Positions 1 through 5,502 of a stretch of 5,542 nucleotides of DNA are shown piece after piece; within the stretch, counting starts at the first letter, position 1, and each line of letters opens with the position of its first letter. The translations under genes and the position numbers were made by a program. The notes under the pieces were generated by a model. The model was given only the letters and a program-made list of their open reading frames with translations, did no database searches and was not told the DNA's origin. This stretch comes from an uncultured Gammaproteobacteria bacterium (lineage in GTDB: Bacteria; Pseudomonadota; Gammaproteobacteria; Nitrosococcales; Methylophagaceae), in contig CAJXPP010000158.1 of NCBI GenBank assembly GCA_913058195.1, forward strand, positions 1 to 5,542. The letters are read 5' to 3'.

Positions 1-1379
1 ACGGTATGGATAAAAAACGTGGTGATTCAACTATCGTTGTTTATGACTTGGGTGGTGGTACTTTTGACATATCGATTATTGAAATTGCAGACATAGAAGG
101 CGAGCATCAGTTTGAAGTATTAGCAACAAACGGTGACACATTCTTAGGTGGTGAAGATTTCGATCAACGTGTTATTGAGTTTCTAGTTAGTGAATTCAAA
201 AAGGACCAAGGCATTGATTTGTCAAAAGATCCTTTGGCACTTCAACGTTTAAAAGATGCTGCTGAAAAAGCAAAAATCGAATTATCTACAAGTTCGCAAA
301 CAGACATTAACCTACCGTATGTAACGGCTGATGCATCTGGTCCTAAACATTTAGAAATCCGTTTAACGCGTGCAAAACTAGAATCATTAGTTGAAGACTT
401 AGTTAAACGCAGCATGGAACCATGTAAATTAGCGCTTAAAGATGCTGGTTTATCATTATCAGAAATTGATGATGTTATCTTGGTTGGTGGTCAAACACGT
501 ATGCCAATGGTACAAGAAGCTGTTAAAGAGTTATTTGGCAAAGAACCTCGTCGCGATGTAAACCCTGACGAAGCAGTTGCTTCTGGTGCGGCTATCCAAG
601 CAGCGGTATTGGCTGGTGATGTTAAAGACGTTCTATTATTAGACGTAACGCCATTGAGCTTAGGTATCGAAACAATGGGCGGTGTAATGACCAAATTGGT
701 TGATAAAAACACAACTATCCCAACAAAGGCGAACCAAACGTTCTCAACTGCAGATGATAACCAACCAGCAGTAACTATTCACGTCTTACAAGGTGAGCGT
801 GAAGTAGCTTCCGGTAATAAATCTCTAGGTCGTTTCGACTTAGCAGATATTCCAGCAGCGCCTCGTGGTCAACCACAAATCGAAGTAACATTCGATATTG
901 ATGCCAACGGTATCTTAAACGTGTCAGCTAAAGATAAAACGACAGGTAAAGAGCAGTCTATCGTGATTAAAGCGTCAAGTGGCTTATCTGACGAAGAAGT
1001 CGAAAAAATGGTTCAAGACGCTGAAGCGCATGCAGATGAAGATCGTAAGTTCCATGAATTAGTGTCTGTTCGTAACACAGCTGATGCTTTAGTTCATTCG
1101 ACTAAGAAATCAATCACTGACTTGGGTGACAAGTTAGACGCTGATGAAAAAGTGAAAATTGAAGCAGCAGTAGAAGCATTAGAAGAAGCGATTAAAGGCG
1201 AAGATAAAGATGATATCGAAGCTAAAACAGCCGCTTTGACAGAAGCTTCTGGCAAACTAGCAGAACAAGCTTATGCTGAAAATGCAGAAGCTGGCGCAGC
1301 ACCTGAAGGCGAACAAGCGGAAGCAGCCGATGATGTTGTTGATGCTGAATTTGAAGAAGTAGAAGACGACAAAAAATAA
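1..1379 (+). CDS. dnaK: Chaperone protein DnaK (Hsp70), 5' end missing
   Basis: DnaK is the cytoplasmic Hsp70 chaperone. It binds exposed hydrophobic segments of client proteins under ATP control, with DnaJ stimulating hydrolysis and GrpE exchanging nucleotide. The frame is open from the first base. The ATG at position 6 is internal: it aligns with residue 181 of E. coli DnaK, so about 180 N-terminal residues (lobe I of the nucleotide-binding domain) lie outside the window. Visible from that Met are the phosphate-binding DLGGGTFD (residues 14-21, Thr19 matching E. coli Thr199), LGGEDFD, the ILVGGQTRMP motif, and the VLLLD interdomain linker near residue 209. The substrate-binding domain, the helical lid and the acidic tail DDVVDAEFEEV follow. 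The inferred full length of about 637 residues matches the 638 of E. coli. The stop is TAA at 1377-1379. It is the upstream gene of a dnaK-dnaJ pair. Its heat-shock promoter would be outside the window. The identification is secure. Confidence 0.98.
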   Translation, partial: GMDKKRGDSTIVVYDLGGGTFDISIIEIADIEGEHQFEVLATNGDTFLGGEDFDQRVIEFLVSEFKKDQGIDLSKDPLALQRLKDAAEKAKIELSTSSQTDINLPYVTADASGPKHLEIRLTRAKLESLVEDLVKRSMEPCKLALKDAGLSLSEIDDVILVGGQTRMPMVQEAVKELFGKEPRRDVNPDEAVASGAAIQAAVLAGDVKDVLLLDVTPLSLGIETMGGVMTKLVDKNTTIPTKANQTFSTADDNQPAVTIHVLQGEREVASGNKSLGRFDLADIPAAPRGQPQIEVTFDIDANGILNVSAKDKTTGKEQSIVIKASSGLSDEEVEKMVQDAEAHADEDRKFHELVSVRNTADALVHSTKKSITDLGDKLDADEKVKIEAAVEALEEAIKGEDKDDIEAKTAALTEASGKLAEQAYAENAEAGAAPEGEQAEAADDVVDAEFEEVEDDKK

Positions 1380-1397
1380 TCGTTACACACGATTATT
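1375..1397 (+). other. Hairpin overlapping the dnaK stop codon
   Basis: There is a perfect 8-bp inverted repeat: AATAATCG at 1375-1382 and CGATTATT at 1390-1397, with a 7-base loop. The left arm contains the dnaK TAA (1377-1379). No T-run follows, so it is not a terminator by itself. In the mRNA it could stabilise the dnaK 3' end or act together with the stronger hairpin 20 bases downstream. The repeat is seen directly; any function is inference. Six of the eight pairs are A-T, so chance is a real alternative. Confidence 0.4.
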
Positions 1398-1415
1398 GAG
1401 TTAGTCCACAACTGG

Positions 1416-1449
1416 CAGACGCAGGGATATCCCTTGCGTCTGTTTTGTT
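1416..1449 (+). terminator. Rho-independent terminator-like hairpin between dnaK and dnaJ (probable attenuator)
   Basis: CAGACGCA (1416-1423) pairs with TGCGTCTG (1435-1442). An inner GGG (1424-1426) pairs with CCC (1431-1433) around an ATAT loop, leaving one bulged T at 1434. That gives 11 base pairs, followed at once by TTTTGTT (1443-1449). The T-run is interrupted by a G, so termination is probably partial. It lies 37 bases after the dnaK stop and 34 bases before dnaJ. If it works, it would lower dnaJ expression relative to dnaK while letting some transcripts through to dnaJ and dapB. An alternative is full termination with a separate dnaJ promoter, but I see no convincing one in the remaining bases. 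Confidence 0.7.
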
Positions 1450-1483
1450 GTATTTAAAGGTAATAGTTTAGGTAGACAACTTA

Positions 1484-2590
1484 ATGGCCAAACAAGATTT
1501 TTACGAAACACTGGGTGTATCTCGCACCGCGACAGAAGCTGAAATAAAAAAAGCATACCGTCGTATGGCAATGAAATATCATCCAGATCGTAATCCTGAT
1601 AATGCTGATGCAGAAGAACATTTTAAAGAAGCAAAAGAAGCTTACGAAATTTTATCTGATGCACAAAAACGAGCTGCATACGATCAATTTGGCCATGCCG
1701 GTGTAGATAACTCTGCTGGTGGACACCGTGGTGGTGGAGGTGGTTTCAGTGATGTTTTTGGTGATGTATTCAACGACATCTTTGGCGCATCTGGTGGCGG
1801 AAGGCAAAATTACCGCGGTGCTGACTTACGCTATCATCTTGATTTAACTCTAGAAGATGCCGTAGCAGGTACCACGACAAAAATTCGTATTCCTGTTCAT
1901 GTGAACTGTAAAACCTGTGAAGGTACAGGCGCGAAAAAAGGCACCAAACCTACTACATGTACAACCTGTGCAGGCCACGGCCAAGTACGAATGCAACAAG
2001 GTTTCTTCCAAGTTCAACAGCCATGTCCACATTGTGGTGGTACAGGTCAAATGATCTCCAACCCTTGTCGTGACTGTCATGGTGAAGGTCAAATCCAAGA
2101 ACATAAAACATTATCAGTTAAAGTCCCTGCTGGTGTTGATACTGGTGATCGCATCCGCTTAAGTGGCGAAGGTGAGCCGGGAACAAATGGCGCTGAAGCA
2201 GGTGATTTATACGTAGAAATGCAAGTTAAACGCCATGATGTATTCACTCGCGATGGTAGTACCTTATATTGTGAAATGCCGATTGGCTTTGTTATCGCTA
2301 GTTTAGGTGGCGAGTTAGAAGTACCCACTCTCGAAGGTAAGGCAAGCCTGAAAATTCCTGAAGGCACACAAACAGGGCAACAGTTCCGTTTACGTGGTAA
2401 AGGCATTAAATCAGTCCGTGGTGGCCCAGTAGGTGATTTACTTTGCCGAGTAACGCTGGAAACACCTGTCAAACTATCAAAAGCACAAAAAGAAATTTTA
2501 GAGCAGTTTGATGCGTCGTTAAAAGGTAATCATAAGCACAGCCCCAAACATAGTTCATGGTTGGATGCAGTGAAAAAGTTTTTCGACTAA
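1484..2590 (+). CDS. dnaJ: Chaperone protein DnaJ (Hsp40, type I)
   Basis: DnaJ is the co-chaperone that delivers unfolded substrates to DnaK and stimulates its ATPase. The 368 residues (E. coli has 376) show the full type I layout. The J-domain occupies about 1-70 with the essential HPD triad at 33-35. A Gly/Phe-rich linker runs from about 79 to 106. The zinc-binding domain has four CxxCxGxG-type repeats with cysteine pairs at 142/145, 159/162, 181/184 and 195/198, giving two Zn sites. The C-terminal substrate-binding and dimerisation domains follow to the end. The ATG at 1484 fits the conserved start MAKQDFYE. Its Shine-Dalgarno is weak (AGG at 1470-1472, about 11 bases upstream). It lies 104 bases after dnaK and 34 before dapB. 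All key residues are present and nothing looks truncated. Confidence 0.98.
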   Translation: MAKQDFYETLGVSRTATEAEIKKAYRRMAMKYHPDRNPDNADAEEHFKEAKEAYEILSDAQKRAAYDQFGHAGVDNSAGGHRGGGGGFSDVFGDVFNDIFGASGGGRQNYRGADLRYHLDLTLEDAVAGTTTKIRIPVHVNCKTCEGTGAKKGTKPTTCTTCAGHGQVRMQQGFFQVQQPCPHCGGTGQMISNPCRDCHGEGQIQEHKTLSVKVPAGVDTGDRIRLSGEGEPGTNGAEAGDLYVEMQVKRHDVFTRDGSTLYCEMPIGFVIASLGGELEVPTLEGKASLKIPEGTQTGQQFRLRGKGIKSVRGGPVGDLLCRVTLETPVKLSKAQKEILEQFDASLKGNHKHSPKHSSWLDAVKKFFD

Positions 2591-2624
2591 ACTGTTGTAA
2601 AGAAATAAATACTAAGGATTAAAA

Positions 2625-3434
2625 ATGGCAACACGTATTGCAATCAATGGTGCAGCAGGGCGTATGGGCCGCTGCTTAATTCAAGCTGTCGAACAAACTG
2701 AAGGCTTAGTATTGAGTGCTGCAATTGATCGCGCTGATTCAAGCTTGGTCGGTGCTGATGCAGGGGAGTTAGCTGGAGTTGGTAAATTAGGTATTTCCAT
2801 TAGCAGCGATGTTGAAGCTGCAACAGCTAGTTCCGATGTAATTATTGACTTCACTTTGCCAGAAGTAACCATGAATCTATTACCACATTGCGTAGCAAAT
2901 CAATGTCATCTAGTAATTGGCACAACTGGTTTTTCGACAGAACAAAAACAAGCCATCGATACTGCGGCCCAACAAATATCAATGGTATTAGCACCTAATA
3001 TGAGTGTTGGCGTGAACCTATCTCTTAAGTTATTAGATATTGCTGCACGTGTACTAGGTGATGATGTTGATATTGAAATTGTTGAAGCACATCACCGTCA
3101 TAAAGTTGATGCACCATCAGGTACAGCATTACGTATGGGTGAAGTGGTTGCCGATGCCTTAGGCCGAGATCTAAAAACCTGTGCTGTATATGGACGAGAA
3201 GGCCGTACTGGTGAACGCGATCGCAATACCATTGGTTTTGCTACAGTTCGTGCTGGTGATATTGTTGGCGATCATACCGTCATGTTTGCTGGTGAAGGTG
3301 AACGAGTTGAAATCACTCATAAAGCATCAAGTCGTATGACCTTTGCATTAGGTGCAATGCGAGCATCAAGCTGGCTAATGTCGCATCAGTCTGGCTTATA
3401 CGATATGCAGGATGTGTTAGATCTTAAGGATTAA
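2625..3434 (+). CDS. dapB: 4-hydroxy-tetrahydrodipicolinate reductase (DapB)
   Basis: DapB reduces (2S,4S)-4-hydroxy-2,3,4,5-tetrahydrodipicolinate to tetrahydrodipicolinate with NAD(P)H. This is the second step of the diaminopimelate/lysine branch, which supplies peptidoglycan and lysine. The 269 residues (E. coli has 273) begin with a Rossmann nucleotide-binding loop, GAAGRMG at 9-15. The VIIDFT strand follows at 72-77 and GTTGF at 99-103. The signature EAHHRHKVDAPSGTA spans 154-168, with the catalytic His156/His157 and Lys160 and the substrate-binding Gly166-Thr167. The C-terminal part, with GFATVRAGDIVG and EITHKASSRMTFA, closely matches E. coli. A good Shine-Dalgarno, AAGGA at 2614-2618, sits 6 bases before the ATG. 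With only 34 bases after dnaJ, it is probably read from the chaperone transcript. No lysine riboswitch fits in the gap. carAB, which often follows dapB in gammaproteobacteria, is absent here. Confidence 0.98.
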   Translation: MATRIAINGAAGRMGRCLIQAVEQTEGLVLSAAIDRADSSLVGADAGELAGVGKLGISISSDVEAATASSDVIIDFTLPEVTMNLLPHCVANQCHLVIGTTGFSTEQKQAIDTAAQQISMVLAPNMSVGVNLSLKLLDIAARVLGDDVDIEIVEAHHRHKVDAPSGTALRMGEVVADALGRDLKTCAVYGREGRTGERDRNTIGFATVRAGDIVGDHTVMFAGEGERVEITHKASSRMTFALGAMRASSWLMSHQSGLYDMQDVLDLKD

Positions 3435-3461
3435 TATTTAACTATTCGTTTTGTCACATCA

Positions 3462-3487
3462 TTTGTATTTGTACTTGAGAATACAAA
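3462..3487. repeat. Inverted repeat upstream of the dapB terminator
   Basis: TTTGTATT (3462-3469) and AATACAAA (3480-3487) form a perfect 8-bp arm with a 10-base spacer, in the dapB-ompW gap just before the main terminator. It is AT-rich and lacks its own T-run. It may add to the 3'-end structure of dapB mRNA, or may be chance. No function can be assigned. Confidence 0.3.
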
Positions 3488-3497
3488 ACTAATAGAC

Positions 3498-3528
3498 AAA
3501 AAAAGACCCTCTTTTGAGGGTCTTTTTT
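3498..3528. terminator. Bidirectional Rho-independent terminator between convergent dapB and ompW
   Basis: GACCCTC (3505-3511) pairs with GAGGGTC (3516-3522) around a TTTT loop. The stem is flanked by seven A (3498-3504) on the left and six T (3523-3528) on the right. The A and T runs can extend the stem, and each provides the U-tract for one strand, so it should end dapB transcripts on the + strand and ompW transcripts on the - strand. It lies 63 bases after the dapB stop and 24 bases beyond the ompW stop. This is the clearest terminator in the window. Confidence 0.93.
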
Positions 3529-3552
3529 ATTCTAGTAACTAAAAGCTTATTC

Positions 3553-4251
3553 TTAGAATCTACGACCAATACCAATACCGTATACAAATGGGTCAATATC
3601 AGCGTCAATTTCCGCACTACCAACAAGAATACCGGAGAATTTAGCTGTTGAATCAATTTGAATGTATTTCACATCAAAGTTAACAAACCAGTCTTCGTTT
3701 AAAGCTACGTCAACACCTGCTTGTGCTGCAAAGCCAAAAGAACTTTTTAGTTTTATTTTATCACCCGCTACTTTAAGCGCTGAGTTTCCTGACACTTCTT
3801 CATCAAAGAAGTATGTGTAGTTAATACCTGCACCAATATATGGTCGAATGTCTGAGTTAGGCATAAAGTGGTATTGCAATAGTAATGTAGGTGGTAATAC
3901 TTTTGTATCGATTACATCACGGCTACCAGGTAAGGTGTCAAGGACAAGACCTGCAGCTTTATGAGTCGTTACTGTATGCTCAGAATAACCTAGAATTAAT
4001 TCAACGCCCCAGTTAGGACTTATCATATAGGTGATATCTAATTCAGGAACTGTATCAGAATCAACAGTAACGCCTTCGCCAACGTCACCAGCACCAGTAG
4101 TAAATAATGTACCACTATCATCATTAGGACTAACATTGATGATCCGACCTCGTACTAACCAGTCGCCTGCTTCATAGGCCATTACTGGTGTTGCAATTGC
4201 TGAAATTGCTGTTGCTGTTAATAAGGCAATAGCTAATTTTGTTGCTTTCAT
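3553..4251 (-). CDS. ompW: Outer membrane protein OmpW, 8-stranded beta-barrel
   Basis: OmpW-family proteins are small outer-membrane beta-barrels with a narrow hydrophobic channel. They are linked to uptake of hydrophobic compounds and to stress and anaerobic responses. From the ATG at 4251 the protein has 232 residues. A signal peptide with basic start MKATK and a hydrophobic core ends at VMA, with likely cleavage after Ala25, giving mature YEAGDW (compare HEAGEF in E. coli OmpW). Family hallmarks are LPPT (119-122), RPYIGAGINYTYFF (136-149), the DWFVNFDVKYIQIDSTA segment near 188-203, and a C-terminal aromatic residue (GRRF), typical of the barrel-assembly signal. An in-frame ATG at 4266 would add MRRQI, but it overlaps the Shine-Dalgarno, so 4251 is preferred. 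It lies downstream of the fnr-type gene on the same strand, with an FNR box and -10 element in front. The substrate cannot be told from sequence. Confidence 0.95.
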   Translation of the reverse strand: MKATKLAIALLTATAISAIATPVMAYEAGDWLVRGRIINVSPNDDSGTLFTTGAGDVGEGVTVDSDTVPELDITYMISPNWGVELILGYSEHTVTTHKAAGLVLDTLPGSRDVIDTKVLPPTLLLQYHFMPNSDIRPYIGAGINYTYFFDEEVSGNSALKVAGDKIKLKSSFGFAAQAGVDVALNEDWFVNFDVKYIQIDSTAKFSGILVGSAEIDADIDPFVYGIGIGRRF

Positions 4252-4257
4252 TATCTG

Positions 4258-4262
4258 TCTCC
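4258..4262 (-). promoter_or_regulatory. Shine-Dalgarno deciding the ompW start
   Basis: On the - strand GGAGA lies 6 bases before the ATG at 4251, an ideal spacing. The alternative ATG at 4266 sits just upstream of this motif and has only a T-rich run before it, so initiation at 4251 is strongly favoured. That start also places a clean signal peptide at the N-terminus. Confidence 0.85.
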
Positions 4263-4301
4263 GCATAAAAAATTCAGTCGCGTCTAAAACGCTTGAATTG
4301 A

Positions 4302-4307
4302 ATCATA
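4302..4307 (-). promoter_or_regulatory. ompW promoter, -10 element
   Basis: Read on the - strand, TATGAT matches five of six bases of the sigma-70 -10 consensus. The position for a -35 element at 17-base spacing reads ATGGTC, a very poor match, and it overlaps the end of the FNR box. This is the pattern of an activator-dependent promoter. A start at about 4294 (an A on the - strand) would give a leader of about 43 bases. Near its 5' end the leader carries a small GCGT/ACGC hairpin at 4280-4292. Confidence 0.6.
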
Positions 4308-4328
4308 CGACGCTACCAAATTATGACC

Positions 4329-4342
4329 ATGATCTAGATCAA
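4329..4342 (-). promoter_or_regulatory. FNR/ANR binding site upstream of ompW
   Basis: On the - strand the site reads TTGAT-CTAG-ATCAT, which matches the FNR consensus TTGAT-N4-ATCAA in nine of ten specified bases. Its centre lies between 4335 and 4336. With transcription starting near 4294, as the TATGAT element predicts, the centre is at about -41.5, the class II activator position. The gene encoding an FNR-family protein lies immediately upstream on the same strand. FNR control of ompW is known in E. coli. The site is seen in the sequence; activation of ompW under low oxygen is inferred. Confidence 0.82.
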
Positions 4343-4372
4343 TGGTTTGTAGCGAATTAGATAAATATACCT

Positions 4373-4394
4373 TTACAGGCTTTGTAGCCTGTAA
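4373..4394. other. Perfect 9-bp hairpin in the fnr-ompW gap
   Basis: TTACAGGCT (4373-4381) and AGCCTGTAA (4386-4394) form a perfect 9-bp stem with a 4-base loop (ACAA on the - strand). On the - strand it is followed by AGGTATATTT rather than a solid U-tract, so it is at best a weak intrinsic terminator for the fnr transcript. It lies 30 bases upstream of the FNR box and could separate fnr transcription from the ompW promoter. A protein-binding palindrome is the other possibility. Confidence 0.5.
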
Positions 4395-4402
4395 TTAACC
4401 AC

Positions 4403-4434
4403 AAAAACTGAGTCAACATGGCAGTTAAATGTTG
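4403..4434 (-). terminator. Possible weak terminator just after the fnr-type gene
   Basis: Beginning 4 bases after the stop codon on the - strand, CAACAT and ATGTTG (4434-4429 and 4419-4414) can pair around a 9-base loop, with TTTTT (4407-4403) six bases further on. A competing fold, AACTG with CAGTT (4426-4422 and 4410-4406), abuts the same T-run. Both stems are short and AT-rich, so termination would be inefficient. The perfect hairpin at 4373-4394 follows directly and may share the task. Confidence 0.3.
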
Positions 4435-4438
4435 TTTT

Positions 4439-5185
4439 TTAACCACATAGTTTCTGTAATTTATCCATCTCACGCAAAGTAATTGTTTTTCCCGCAATAA
4501 TAATTAAGCCTCTCTCTTGAAAACGAGACAGGATTCGACTCACTGTTTCAACAGCTAAGCCAAGATGATTAGCAATATCGCCACGAGACATGCTTAATTG
4601 AAATTCTGTTGCTGAAAAGCCACGATCTTTAAATCGTTTTGATAATGATAAAAGGTATGTGGCCAATTTTTCATCAGATGTTTTTTTGCCTAATAACAAC
4701 ATCAGGCTTTTATCACCTGAAAGCTCTTTACTTAATCGCGTTAATAGCTGCAACTGTAATTGTGGCATTTCATTGCCGATCTCTTGTAAGGAGTCATAAG
4801 GTAATTCACAGACAGCACTACTTTCTAATGCTTTTGCCGTTGATTGGTAGAAATCATGATGTATCGCATCTAAACCAATAAATTCGCCAGGAAAATAAAA
4901 ACCTGTCACTTGATCGCGGCCATTACTCATCGAAATTGTTGTTTTAAAAGAACCTGATCGAACAACAAACAATGATTTAAACGTATCTTGATCAGAAAAT
5001 AATGGTTGTCCGCGCTTATAGCTTGCAGTGCGATTAATGATTTTATCCAGCTTGATAAGATCGTTGTTATGTAGGCCTAGCGGTAAACAAAGACGATAAA
5101 GTGAGCAGTCCTGACATGCCACATGTTCATCCTCGATCTTTCCGAGATCATTAAACAGAGGAGTGACATTATTTACTTGGGCCAT
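4439..5185 (-). CDS. fnr: FNR/ANR-family oxygen-sensing transcriptional regulator
   Basis: Proteins of this Crp-Fnr family bind a [4Fe-4S] cluster when oxygen is absent, dimerise, and bind TTGAT-N4-ATCAA to control anaerobic genes. From the ATG at 5185 the protein has 248 residues (E. coli FNR has 250). The N-terminal cluster ligands are Cys24, Cys27 and Cys33 (CQDCSLYRLC), and the fourth is Cys126 (SAVCELPY). All four align with E. coli Cys20, 23, 29 and 122. A cyclic-nucleotide-fold sensor domain fills about 40-130, and a long dimerisation helix about 138-168. The helix-turn-helix recognition helix has VETVSR, with Glu213, Ser216 and Arg217 equivalent to the E. coli DNA-reading residues 209, 212 and 213. 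The LAVETVSR wording resembles Pseudomonas ANR. A TTG at 5191 could add two residues but is too close to the GGA upstream (5197-5195); the ATG is preferred. It lies upstream of ompW and diverges from hisB. Confidence 0.96.
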   Translation of the reverse strand: MAQVNNVTPLFNDLGKIEDEHVACQDCSLYRLCLPLGLHNNDLIKLDKIINRTASYKRGQPLFSDQDTFKSLFVVRSGSFKTTISMSNGRDQVTGFYFPGEFIGLDAIHHDFYQSTAKALESSAVCELPYDSLQEIGNEMPQLQLQLLTRLSKELSGDKSLMLLLGKKTSDEKLATYLLSLSKRFKDRGFSATEFQLSMSRGDIANHLGLAVETVSRILSRFQERGLIIIAGKTITLREMDKLQKLCG

Positions 5186-5286
5186 TAACAATATTCCATT
5201 GATATATGCATATAGTAATAATACCTCTTCAAACCACTCTCTTAAACAGTTATTATAATCTTTTATTTATACATTATGGATTTGTA
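5186..5286. promoter_or_regulatory. Divergent fnr/hisB promoter region
   Basis: This 101-base, very AT-rich gap must hold promoters for both divergent genes. For fnr on the - strand I see only loose TATTAT/TACTAT candidates without a good -35 element. A single FNR half-site, TTGAT at 5199-5203 on the + strand (ATCAA on the - strand), has no matching second half. It sits only 14 bases from the fnr start codon, where binding would tend to repress; autoregulation is possible but weakly supported. Confidence 0.45.
5254..5259 (+). promoter_or_regulatory. Putative hisB -10 element
   Basis: A perfect TATAAT lies 27 bases before the hisB ATG, giving a leader of roughly 20 bases that includes the short Shine-Dalgarno GGA at 5278-5280. 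No good -35 exists at 16-18 bases: the nearest candidate, TTCAAA at 5228-5233, is 20 bases away. In such AT-rich sequence a perfect hexamer can arise by chance. Confidence 0.4.
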
Positions 5287-5502
5287 ATGGCATCTCGAAG
5301 TGCAACTATCACGCGAAATACGCTTGAAACCCAAATTGAGGTAGCAATAAACCTTGATGGTACCGGCAAATTTAATGCTGAAACCGGTGTTCCATTTCTT
5401 GACCATATGATGGAGCAAATTGCTCGTCACGGCTTATTTGATCTCAATATTAAAGCTAATGGTGATCTTCAAATTGATGATCACCACACCGTTGAAGATA
5501 TC
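5287..5502 (+). CDS. hisB: Imidazoleglycerol-phosphate dehydratase (HisB), 3' end missing
   Basis: HisB dehydrates imidazole glycerol phosphate to imidazole acetol phosphate in histidine biosynthesis. Only the first 72 codons are genuine. They show RNTLETQIEV (10-19), the FLDHM motif (37-41), the RHG turn (47-49) and IDDHHTVED (63-71), which carry the histidine and acidic residues of the Mn-binding active sites. The family is usually about 195-200 residues long, so roughly 125 are missing. The ATG at 5287 is chosen because the family homology begins there and GGA lies 6 bases upstream; the in-frame ATG at 5206 would add 27 residues with no family likeness. The protein starts directly with the dehydratase domain, so it is the monofunctional type, lacking the N-terminal phosphatase of enteric HisB. 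After Ile72 (5500-5502) the frame runs into adapter sequence, adding the false tail LSLIHI and a false stop. Confidence 0.95.

Noticed and set aside
6..8. ATG as the start of a complete DnaK
   Set aside because: It aligns with residue 181 of E. coli DnaK, in the middle of the nucleotide-binding domain, and the preceding bases are open in the same frame. The gene simply runs off the window.
2089..2472. Antisense open frame of 127 codons inside dnaJ, with similar ones inside dnaK, dapB and fnr
   Set aside because: All lie entirely within strongly conserved genes, have no ribosome-binding site or recognisable domain, and are explained by the codon pattern of the sense gene.
2591..2624. Lysine riboswitch or separate promoter before dapB
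   Set aside because: The gap is only 34 bases, far too short for a lysine riboswitch, and contains a Shine-Dalgarno but no clear promoter elements.
4252..4266. Longer ompW start adding MRRQI
   Set aside because: That ATG overlaps the GGAGA motif that serves the ATG at 4251, and the extension would sit in front of a normal signal peptide.
4329..4342. The ompW upstream palindrome as a CRP site
   Set aside because: CRP sites follow TGTGA-N6-TCACA. This has the TTGAT-N4-ATCAA spacing and bases of FNR, with TTGAT in place of the TGTGA core.
5206..5286. N-terminal extension of HisB from an upstream ATG
   Set aside because: The extra 27 residues show no likeness to the family, have no Shine-Dalgarno, and cover the promoter region. 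The family's own N-terminus and a GGA motif support 5287.
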